Assembly: GCA_033557835.1 (NCBI GenBank)
Contig: JAWQRO010000117.1
Location: 1 to 55,369, forward strand
DNA length: 55,369 nt
Source of the DNA: Helochares maculicollis
Taxonomy: Eukaryota; Arthropoda; Insecta; Coleoptera; Hydrophilidae
Reading direction: 5' to 3'
Position numbers and translations under genes: made by a program. Below, piece by piece: positions 46,321 to 55,369 of this stretch. The notes under the pieces are model-generated. The model did no database searches, had not been told where the DNA came from, and saw only the letters and a program-made list of their open reading frames with translations. Position 1 is the stretch's first letter; every line of letters begins with the position of its first letter.

Positions 46321-47560
46321 TAACTGAAAAACCAAAGTAATAAAAATGAGTGTAATCCAGAAATTGGGCTTAGAAAATTTTACTTAGTATATTTTCAAGT
46401 GTAAATACTAATTTCGCTTATATATGTTATTTGTTTCTTGCATAATTTATTGTGCAAGGAAGACTGCAATAATTCGGATATTTCTAAAATAAATCCGAAA
46501 GAAGAGGGGATAGTTTTGAATATGGTCATTGTAAATGCCACAAAAAAATTTCACATATGACGATATATTGAAAACGATCTAATGTATTGGTCTGAAACTG
46601 AATATGCTTTAGAACAATTGCTAGGAAATTCTGAAATAGCAGTGCTTATATTTCTTCTGTTACTGGTGATGTTTTCTACTGATAAATTTCTTGATTTGTT
46701 GATCTGGGAAACTAGATCGTACATATCGGCAGAGCATTGATAAATTTAAACAGCACAAAAAGTGCAGCAATGTGACTGTGTCAGAAATGAAACCATTTTA
46801 AGGACAATATTCTATTAATAGCACATGCAAGAAACGATGATCTAACTGAATTTTGGTCAGCAAATGATGTTATTTAATCACCATTGCTTCAAAAACTACA
46901 TGATTAGAAATAAATTTGGTCAACTATGCTATGCATGGCATTATTGTATTAGTGACCATTACGATGAATCCTTCAATATAAGAATATTTACAAAACCTAA
47001 CAAAATTTATCATTAGGTGCTAACAGAATACTTTGAATAGAGGAACTAAGTTTGAACCTATGCAATTCTTCTAAACTAACAAGTCTTCTTCAAATGATTG
47101 CAACTCTGAGAATCACCATGTCGAATGAAAAATAGTAGCTTGGTTCAATTTTGGCAATAAAATCAAGAGACAAGTTTGATTACTAACACTAATTAACGAA
47201 ACTGAAATTAGCCAGGTAACGGTGTTGATCTATTTGAGCAATACTTATTACGGAAGGCATAAAATAGCTTGAAAATGGCCAAAGATGTGGAAATGTACTC
47301 AGTAAATTGTACCTTTATTAGAGTTTTTGCGTTTACCAAATTTTACATGTGCGAAAAAATGCAATACGAGGAAGCAAGAATTATTGAGTCAAGAAGTTCT
47401 ACTATCCCGTGGAAATCATTCCAAATATGTGTCTTCAATGACGATATTTTGAGATATTTAATCAACAGAAAAGTAAACATACAGAAATTAGAGTCAGGAA
47501 TATCCTTATCATCAAGGGTATACACTGATGTCGCTACTAATGCTTGATTTTATATTTAGA
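46321..47560 (+). pseudogene. Unrecognised coding-like unit, copy B
   Basis: 46565-46880 aligns with 45721-46020. The clearest match is GTGACTGTGTCA, then AAATGAAACCATTTTAAG near 46770, against the same words near 45931. Later, GGTGTTGATCTATTTGAGCA near 47222 matches GTTGTTGATCGTTCTGAACA near 46153. The 92-codon frame at 47269-47547 lies over the downstream part. Frames are more broken than in copy A. The spacing of the TTTAGAACAAT landmark from copy A is 840 bp. Confidence 0.4.
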
Positions 47561-47664
47561 GGTAGTAAAATTACTACGTACGGCTTATCATGTAATCAAA
47601 AGATAGTTTTTAAAGTTCGCTTAATGCAAATGCTGCAGAAAAGTTAAAGAGTTGTATTACATTG

Positions 47665-47770
47665 TTCGAATAGTGAGGAAAGTGGTCTCGAATCTGATCT
47701 AAGCATTAAAACAATTTCTCAGAAATTCTGATATGAGTATAAATAGCTGTAGAGTAATACTAATGCGTTG
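47665..47770 (+). pseudogene. Unrecognised coding-like unit, copy C (partial)
   Basis: GGTCTCGAATCTGATCTAAG, then ATTAAAACAATTTCTCAGAA and ATTCTGATA, align with TGGTCTGAAACTGAATATGC, TTTAGAACAATTGCTAGGAA and ATTCTGAAATA of copy B. The landmark spacing from copy B is about 1097 bp. Only the beginning of the unit is recognisable. Confidence 0.35.
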
Positions 47771-48450
47771 ATTCCGCGATAGTTGAATGACCAAGATCAT
47801 AACTTGAATGACCAATGTCTTTTTAAAGTAAAAACGTAATGCTGGGGCAGTAAAAATTCAAGTTGTTCGCGTAAGAAGTAACTTTCAAAATAATAGCTGA
47901 AGAACTAAACAAAGGTAGTTGATATCTGTTAGAAGAAGTAAACAAAGAGGTACTTAACTAATACGGGTATGAAAAAAAGGTGTAAAGGGGTATGTAATAA
48001 TGCAATCATTTTTTGTTTGTTGATATAGCAAAGGAATAGGAGAAAAACATTATTATTTGTGGTCGATAATTTTAATGTACCAAATAAAGGATGCTGATAT
48101 TGCCTTTTGTTACAATGTTATTAAGTCTTTTTATCTTGTTGTATATGCTGTTACCAAGTGTAAGAGGTAACGAGCAACGCCGTTATTCCACTCAATGCAC
48201 AGAAAACGTTTTTACCCTCTAACATGGACCTCAGCTATACACAAACATTAAAAAAAGGGAAGCTTTGCCAATATTACCATTAATATTACTGTATTACAAC
48301 CCTTTATTGCACACTTTTTTTCATGAAGGTATTAATTAACTATCCTAATTAGTACTTATTCCTAAAGGTATAAATTTATAATTTTTATGACTTCAGCTAC
48401 TTCTAAGTTCAGTTACAAACTCCACCTTCAGCATGACCTTTTTAATTTAA
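47771..48450. other. AT-rich DNA, no recognised gene
   Basis: Apart from an inverted copy of the short repeat at 47783-47823, nothing is recognisable. Confidence 0.45.
47783..47823 (-). repeat. Short repeat, inverted copy of the 48.46-kb units
   Basis: In reverse complement this reads GACATTGGTCATTCAAGTTA, then TGATCTTGGTCATTCAAC, which is two units of the tandem array at 48455-48569. The two arrays therefore lie in opposite orientation about 650 bp apart. Confidence 0.6.
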
Positions 48451-48454
48451 AATG

Positions 48455-48569
48455 GGCATTATAGTGATGATGTTGGACATTCAAGTGACTATCTTGGCTA
48501 TTAAAGTGATGATCTCAACCATTTAAGTAATGATCTTGGCCATTTAAGTGATGATCTTGAGTGATGATC
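48455..48569 (+). repeat. Short tandem repeat, 21-24 bp units
   Basis: About five units of the type CATTTAAGTGATGATCTTGG follow each other, with variants CATTCAAGTGACTATCTTGG, TATTAAAGTGATGATCTCAA and CATTTAAGTAATGATCTTGG. The last unit is cut short and ends in a partial GAGTGATGATC. Confidence 0.85.
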
Positions 48570-51029
48570 ACATTCCACTGTCGTGGAACCAATGTATTAC
48601 TACTACCCTCTAGTAATATCAGTGATATTGTAAATTTGTTAAGCGGTAAAGAATTGAAACATACATAAAACTTTATCAAGTAGAACTGGGAGGTAGAAGT
48701 GTCTCAACTCTACAGACACTAACAGTCTTCAGTTTTGAGCTTTTAACCTAGTTCATTTTTCAAAGTAGCTCCTATTCCCGAGTAAGCAAAGTTTATGCAA
48801 TTTTTAGTGCTTTTTCTAATGTTCTATTATGTGTATTCTTTGATCCCTAAAGGATCAAAGCAACTTTAAATCGTATTTCTTTCGATGAAGCAGAAATCAT
48901 AGTTCAGAAAATATCCTTTTACGAAAAACTGAAGACTATACTTTTTGCACAGTGGTGTATATATGTTGCTAAAAATGAAGTCCTTTTCCTTATACCAATA
49001 AATTATCTGATGCAATAAATAAGACACTTCAAGTTGTACATTTATATGAAAAGTAGAATAACACTAAAAAACTAATCAGCTTCGCTTCCTCAGAAGTTTT
49101 AAGCGTGGCTATTCTTTAATGCAGTTCCGTGAGCGTGTAATAAGTAAGCTAAGTCCTTGATGTGTTCATACTCTCTTACTAGATATAGTAAAATGTTCAA
49201 AAATCGAAACAATACTGTCACCACTATCCACAAACTGAATTTTGATGTTTAGATATGTAACCAAAGTCCAGTTTTAATTTTTCGTGCCTCAACTTGTTTA
49301 AAATACAAATGTTAAAATGTCAAAACTAGTACTTGAAAACATACAAAACTAGCTCAGGTTAACAGGTATCGGGGTTTAAGGTGTCGAAAAAATTCGGAAT
49401 GGAAATCATTAAGTAGGGTCAGACTACATAACATGTTAAAAATGTCTGAATCATCACTCCATCAAGAGTAAGCAGAGCTTATTTGGTACTTGGTGTGTGC
49501 CTGCTGTATGTACAAACACAATTAATCAAGTCCAATCTAGACCAGATGTAGTAATTAAAATCGGTAACTAAGCTCCGTCAATTCAGAAATATCTCAGTAC
49601 ACACCACTTCTGTATAAACGTTAGAATACCCCCGATTTACACAAAAACCAATAAAAATTAAGGATTATTTAAGTAAGTCTATCATTATTTGAGTAAAAAT
49701 CATTTAAATCATTATAATTTTATACGTTCTTTGTTTTCTGAAAACATTGAGTATTTGAAGATAATAGATGGATTTTTCCTCCAACAGAAAAATTCTCGAA
49801 ACTCAACAATTGCACACAGCTTCAAAATAAAAGGTGGGAGAGTATGATTAGAGTGGATAAATAAAGAAACTAGAAAGTATTTATTCAGAAAGGCTTTGGA
49901 AACGACTCATCAGAAACGTCAAATTAACTACAGAGGGAATATCAGCTAATACTTCACGACTATTTCACATCGTCATTTAATCTCAATATTTGCACTTTGT
50001 TTGGGGTCGCCACAAAATCCAGCGTCACGCAGTGGATTTTTTCGGATAGGAATTCATTAAAAATTTATGAAAGCCACCCCCGTAATTGCGCTCAACCTAC
50101 GCCTCGCTGCTCAGCATTCTACGGCCTTGAACTTCCCCCGTAAATCGACACATTTTTTCTTTTTAAAACTTTAATCTCCTTTCTAACCTAAAACAAAAGA
50201 GGAAGGTAGGAGTAAATAAACGCAATAAATTCACTGCTGTGATGTGTTTGTAATCGAATCTTTCTGGTTTCTGGCCGCTCGCGTCCTTCTAGTCCCGTTT
50301 TCCGGCTTCTGAATTCTTTGCGTCGAAGTTTCGCCGGGAATAATGTAATATGTGCATATGCTACCTCTTCTGGAAAACCTGTGTTTGCATTTGCGGCATT
50401 ATTAAATATACCAAGGCAGACAGGGGTGGGTTTTGCGTTTTATACTGTTGAGATAGAAACCGCTGTTGGTTCAACTCTCGCTTTGTGACGTTTGCCCGAG
50501 GATTCTAAACGCTCCGTTCCGGCAAGCCTGATCTATTAAACAGCAGGAAAGGAAATTTTCTGTTTTGAACGAGCTCAGCCGATTACGCTATTTGCAGACT
50601 AGACTAATTTCCCGCTGTTTCCACTCGTATGAAAATCGTTGAAACAAAGTGGTTCAATTAAGCGAATTCGGTCCGGCGGAGGTGGATGAATTCGAAACAC
50701 TCAATAATGAGAATTACACACACCATGGAGGATATTAATGTTTAAATATTATGTTAGTATGGTCGTCGCATCTGTTACATAATATACGGCGCTAGAAATT
50801 GCCGGCAAACATGATTTACACCTCGCTCTGCCAGTGATATATGTAGTAGAGTAGAATAAATAATTAATCGCGTTCGTAATTACTATTATTCGGATGTACT
50901 TCAATCCGGCGTTCTATTAATCCAATTCAGCTTCAAACTTGAAGCAGCTTTCATATCTAAACTGTATTGCTCGCAGTGTTATGAGAATACGTGCGGTACG
51001 GTGCGGTTAGTATGTTTGGTGAGCACTGA

Positions 51030-51057
51030 ATGTGTGTATGTATGTGTGTGTGTGTGC
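51030..51057. repeat. (TG)n/(TATG)n microsatellite
   Basis: TG dinucleotides interrupted by TATG units. The start of the 71-codon frame at 51030-51245 (alternating Met, Cys, Val) is a by-product of this repeat. Confidence 0.85.
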
Positions 51058-53249
51058 TTTCATTCATTCATTGTCTTCGGAATTTATTACCGCATGCCGT
51101 GGACAAAATTTATGTCTCTGTTTATTTAAAGCCATACATCAGATATATTTTTCGTTATTACCTAAATGTTTGGCATATTGATCTACTTATTTTCTATTTA
51201 AATGTAATAAATCATAAACCGGGAAAACCACTCCGGAGAAAATGACTGTTATTTCCGGTCAATATGTCCAGATTTTGTATACGGAAAAACAATTTTCTAT
51301 ATATATATTTACTTGCTAAGCATATACTCTGGCTGTAAATTCTAATGGTTATATTTGTTTCAGGTGCGTATTGCTGTTAATGAAGCAGAGGTAGTAAATT
51401 GTTGGGTGAGATCTAAGTACGTTTAACTGTGTTACCATTACATGGGCGGAAATGGAAATGTTCTTCGAACTTTACTTTTAATTATATCGAACTTAGTATT
51501 TTTTGTCAGCTTACAATTTATTTTTCATTTATCAGTATGGTTAGTTTCTTCAGATAATAATAATATAATTGGAAAATAAATCCATTTATGATGTCATTTA
51601 TAATATTTTCATTCATTTTGCATTCAAGATCTTAATTTTTCAAGTTCCTTACAATTTTCATAGCTCTTACATAATCACAACATTTGTGTCTGAACTTTCA
51701 TGTGAACCATCTAATATAATACTATAATTTTTCAACGCTTAAACTTTGATCAAGTATCATTCAACTATTGGCCAGTTCATTTACAATATTGTCTTCATTT
51801 TTAGTTAGGGGAAAACTATGTCAAGATGTTGAATTGATAGTGACTCGTTGATTAATTTCCATACTTTCTTTTTTATTTTTATCCGAGGCATAAGGCCTTT
51901 GACCTGGAAGATTTAAAAAAAACATTGAATACCTGTCCAAGTATTTAACAACTCGCATTTTTCATTCTCAATTACCACTTTTCATTTTAAATCATAAAAA
52001 CCTGTCGCTTTTCTACCCCTTGCAGCGTTAGGTTTAAATTACACTGTTAATGCCAATGTTCTCATTTGCAGCCTAAACAATTTGCTTGGTAACATTGGAA
52101 TAGCCCTTATTATTTAAAAATATTAACAAAGTAACTATCTGACAACGAAAAACCAGCCCATGCAGTTTTTGTTATTCAATAATTGAAATACTCAGTAAAG
52201 AAACATGTATGATAGGATTTAGGATCAAAAACCGTGATTGAAACCTTGTTGTTAAGTTCGTGTATTTTTTGTCAGCGTAGAACGGTTATATCAACTGAAC
52301 AGTGATATGATCAGTGAAATTGTATTGTAGGATACAACTTAGTTTCACTCTTGGTTCATCTAACCTAGACTCTTGCTTATCAGTTTGCTTCATTTTATTT
52401 TTAAAGAGTGCCATCATATTTAGATACTTCGCTGCTGTGGAGCCATTTTAAAACCACTATTTTGTCGCTGTGCTGGATTTTTTTACTTCTTTTTAAATTT
52501 TGTTGCAAACTGCCCTTGCAGTTTTTCTAATAAGTCCCATATTAATCAATAACGACCTTCAAAAATCTACGGACTCGAGTGCCAGTTATTAAGTCGCAAT
52601 ATATATATCATATATCACAGCCTCACATTATGAGAAATTTAATGTCAATGCAATAGTCTTGAGAAAATGTCTTTAGAAGCTTATATGACACTAAAAAGCT
52701 CTAAGTTGGCAGCTCTGCAGTCAGGGATTAAAAGTCTCATTAAACGCTCATCACAAATAGTGAAAGCCGGTTGTAATTATGATTGAAAGGAAATAGCCCA
52801 AATCAAAGCTATTTTGTTACGAAAATAAAGCTCTACTATTATGTATTCTTTGAGACTCTAATAAAAATGAAGAATAGACGTCGACACTGGTTTTATTCTT
52901 TGAAATTTGCGAAATTCTTCAAGATCCCTATCATTATGTTCGCTACTATCTTCCATTATGTCTTCAGGTTCTACAGTTACTAGAAAATCGCCCACATGTC
53001 TGTCACTATAAATTTTGCCTGTAGATGCCACTTTTATTGGAATTTGATTATTTTAAACTTAGTTTAGTAAAACGAAAAACGTAAACAACATAATAGAAAT
53101 AAACAAAAAGTAATAAGTGAAGATGGTATGAGCATAGATATTTCTTGGGTTATAAATATGCTAGTTCGAAATTATGAAAACTTGAATTTACCATTAAGGA
53201 TAATGTCATTTTAGCTTAAGCATGTTTTGAACACAGTTTATAAGTGCGC

Positions 53250-53263
53250 TCGAGTATACTCGA
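53250..53263. repeat. 14-bp perfect palindrome TCGAGTATACTCGA
   Basis: A self-complementary 14-mer, with the core AGTATACTC partly repeated near 53292. It might be a protein-binding site or chance. Confidence 0.5.
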
Positions 53264-55337
53264 TGGCAGTACAGCTCATATGTCTTGCTAAAGTATACTC
53301 AAATAAGGAAACAAGAAGTGAACTATACTACCGTTACCATAGTGTTATAGTAACTTAAACTATATTTTAGCAATTTGCGTTAATATTTAATTTATATTAC
53401 TGGTGTTTCCTTGTGGTGCAAAAACTATTTAAAATACCGATAAATTCACAGGTAACTGTTTAATATTTACACATTTTTGGCGAAATGAAAAACTGTGCCA
53501 TACTTTTAAAATACTAAGAAGTCGCCAATTGCTCACTTTTATTTAAAGTGATATCTTTGGCAGCAAACCACATCAGTGAACGTCTCGATGTGTTTGGCAG
53601 AAAACATATATGCTGCATCAGAACTTGCTAAAATCAATTTCTTAATGGTCATAATGGCACTGAAATTGTATGTAATACAATCTAACATTGGATCAAATAC
53701 ATTAATTCTATCCAACTCTCTCAATCATATCCGAATAGCTGATGTATGTATACATGTAATTTTATGCATTTACAGAGATCACATGAAATATTATATGCTT
53801 GACAAAAAGCCGAAAATGCTTTAAAGCATTTCAACCTCTAAGATGCTAACTAAAAATAAAAGCATTTCTATTTTAATTCTACTTAGAAAATAATTAAATA
53901 CGAAACCATATCTTTCATTGCTGTTAAAAAATCACTAAACTCATGTAGTGATCAGGTCCTTAAACTATGCTTATTTAAGGAGCAGTTCTGTAGTGAATGT
54001 ATGTATACTTTTAGTCTGGTGTATTTAGAGAGTTAGCATGAGCAAAAATATTTGCAAATCAATTCTCATGTTTACAAAAAGCGACGATTGTAATCTAAAA
54101 TGCATCGTTTCATTCTCCATCAAGTCGAGTGTTTCGTTTTTAAATATTGAAAAACTTAGTAACAAAACTTGAATGTGTTTGTAATTGCAACCTGTTGTTG
54201 ACTTTATATATTTTTGTCAGCTCGAAAGGAGGAAGAAGAGTGTTATGTATTATTTCATCTATTCTACTGAACGTGATGAAGAAAACAAATTGCTTTCACG
54301 TTTGGTTTATCTGATCTTGAACCTCGCTTATTAGTTTTTTCCGTTGATTTCTATAGATAGTCAACGGTATCGGTACCTTTCTTTTGTCGAGCCATTTTAT
54401 CAAAAGACAGAGTTATTCCTTAACATTTTTCAATTTTTCCGCACGATTCTTCTGAATATATATTCTTATGAAACCCATGAAATCTTGCAGGGTGGAGTAC
54501 TAACTATCATGTCTTTTGTAAGTCTACCAACAGCTCAAGACAATCTAAATGTTCTAACTTTCATAATTTTCGTAGTGGTCACATTCATACATCTTTCATT
54601 TCACAACAGCAAATAATGAAAGGATTTATTTCTAAAGAATCGATTTAAAGGGGAGAAGGTAATCTACTTTTGAAGAGCCCTTAACTTCAGTCAATTTTCA
54701 AAGATATCTGAGCTGCTTTCTGCAGATAATCCCACATTTTGCCCAATATATCGCAAAAAAGTGCCCATCTCTAGTTATCACTAGATAAAACAATGCAATG
54801 CTCTTCAGTTTTCTAGCATTTTTCAGTACTAGTGTTTAAGATGTTGCTCCCACTTCTCTAATAAAAAGTCCTGGGATCTTCAAATACTTATTTCGGCACT
54901 AAATTAAGTCTTTGGTGATTGCGTAGTAATTTCACTATCACTCTTCATCATTATCTTCTTCGCCGTCAGTTGCTTGAAGGTGCCAATTTATACAAACCTT
55001 AATATCTTTTGTTCATTTTCGCATAACGTTCATGCTTATATTGCAGCTAACTGCTTATTTCAGTAAGTAGCTTAATATTTCTTATCTGACATATAGATAG
55101 TTAAATTAAACATATGCATTTCTTTCATCACAAAATAATTATTACTTAATACGCCGTTATCTTAGTTTAAAAGTTATGCGATCCCTACCCATAAGCAGTT
55201 TGAAGTATTCGCGATGATATACCTTATCGTTGTGAACCAATCTATCTACTATCTATTTGAGCTACTTTATGAAGATTACGAAGATTGGTTATTATTGGTG
55301 CTATAATGTTATCTTAAGTTTGAAATAAATGTACAGG

Positions 55338-55369
55338 TGTATATATATATATGTATATATATATATATA
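55338..55369. repeat. (TA)n tract at right window edge
   Basis: A TA-rich run with two single-base interruptions closes the window, mirroring the left edge. Confidence 0.9.

Larger units (their letters stand above)
48570..55337. other. AT-rich DNA with scattered repeat motifs, no recognised gene
   Basis: Relatives of the CGAGTAAGCGAAGC motif lie at 48776-48792, 49078-49093 and 49463-49478. A less AT-rich part runs from about 50080 to 50700. A possible 42-bp exon near 51362-51403 is treated as a finding only. No other coding similarity was seen; frames at 52783, 53576 and 54344 look like chance. Confidence 0.4.

Noticed and set aside
1..55369. Bacterial-type systems (operons, CRISPR arrays, defence islands)
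   Set aside because: No regularly spaced identical repeats with unique spacers, no gene packing, and no prokaryotic protein families. The content is typical of an arthropod nuclear genome.

Overview
The window reads as AT-rich nuclear DNA from an arthropod, probably an insect. The reasons are several mariner transposons of different lineages, a Jockey/RTE-like non-LTR retrotransposon relic, a pogo-type relic, long non-coding stretches and simple repeats. There is no bacterial-style gene packing and no CRISPR array, and I could not recognise an rRNA or tRNA gene. I found no intact host protein-coding gene. Every recognisable protein is transposon-derived and broken. The window could lie inside one long intron or an intergenic desert. 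A zero-exon (recursive) splice site pattern near position 558 and (TA)n tracts at both window ends fit that picture but do not prove it. All family calls come from my memory of protein motifs, not from a search.

Layout. 0.8-2.0 kb: a decayed mariner with matched ends and TA duplication. 3.5-4.3 kb: an internally deleted mariner-like relic on the minus strand. 4.3-5.6 kb: a complete but dead mellifera-type mariner. 6.6-7.2 kb: a short satellite array with a period of about 187 bp. 11.4-12.4 kb: a cluster of copies of a dispersed motif with core CGAGTAAGCGAAGC. 16.3-18.6 kb: three diverged direct repeats. 20.3-24.0 kb: an A-rich oligomeric region split by a mariner at 22.28-23.50 kb. 26.0-26.5 kb: a mariner-like relic.

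28.2-30.9 kb, minus strand: a decayed gene of a large unnamed transposon-associated family (motifs LFID, LQGGYTKFCC, FHQDI). It is split at a TA by a second mellifera-type mariner (29018-30303). 33.9-38.2 kb, minus strand: a non-LTR retrotransposon relic with endonuclease, reverse transcriptase and post-RT segments. It is interrupted by a cecropia-like mariner (34344-35629), a second mariner-like relic (about 35.8-36.4 kb) and an LTR-like segment (about 36.64-37.14 kb). 38.55-40.13 kb, minus strand: a pogo/jerky-type transposase relic.

43.7-43.9 kb: a short mariner fragment. 45.7-47.8 kb: three diverged copies of an unrecognised coding-like unit. 47.78-48.57 kb: short repeats present in both orientations. 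The remainder is AT-rich DNA without recognisable features.

The elements do not form a pathway. They form a record of insertion order: retrotransposon and unnamed-family genes are the older hosts, and mariners landed in them. Many broken transposase frames carry TGG to TAG/TGA changes, as expected for neutral decay.
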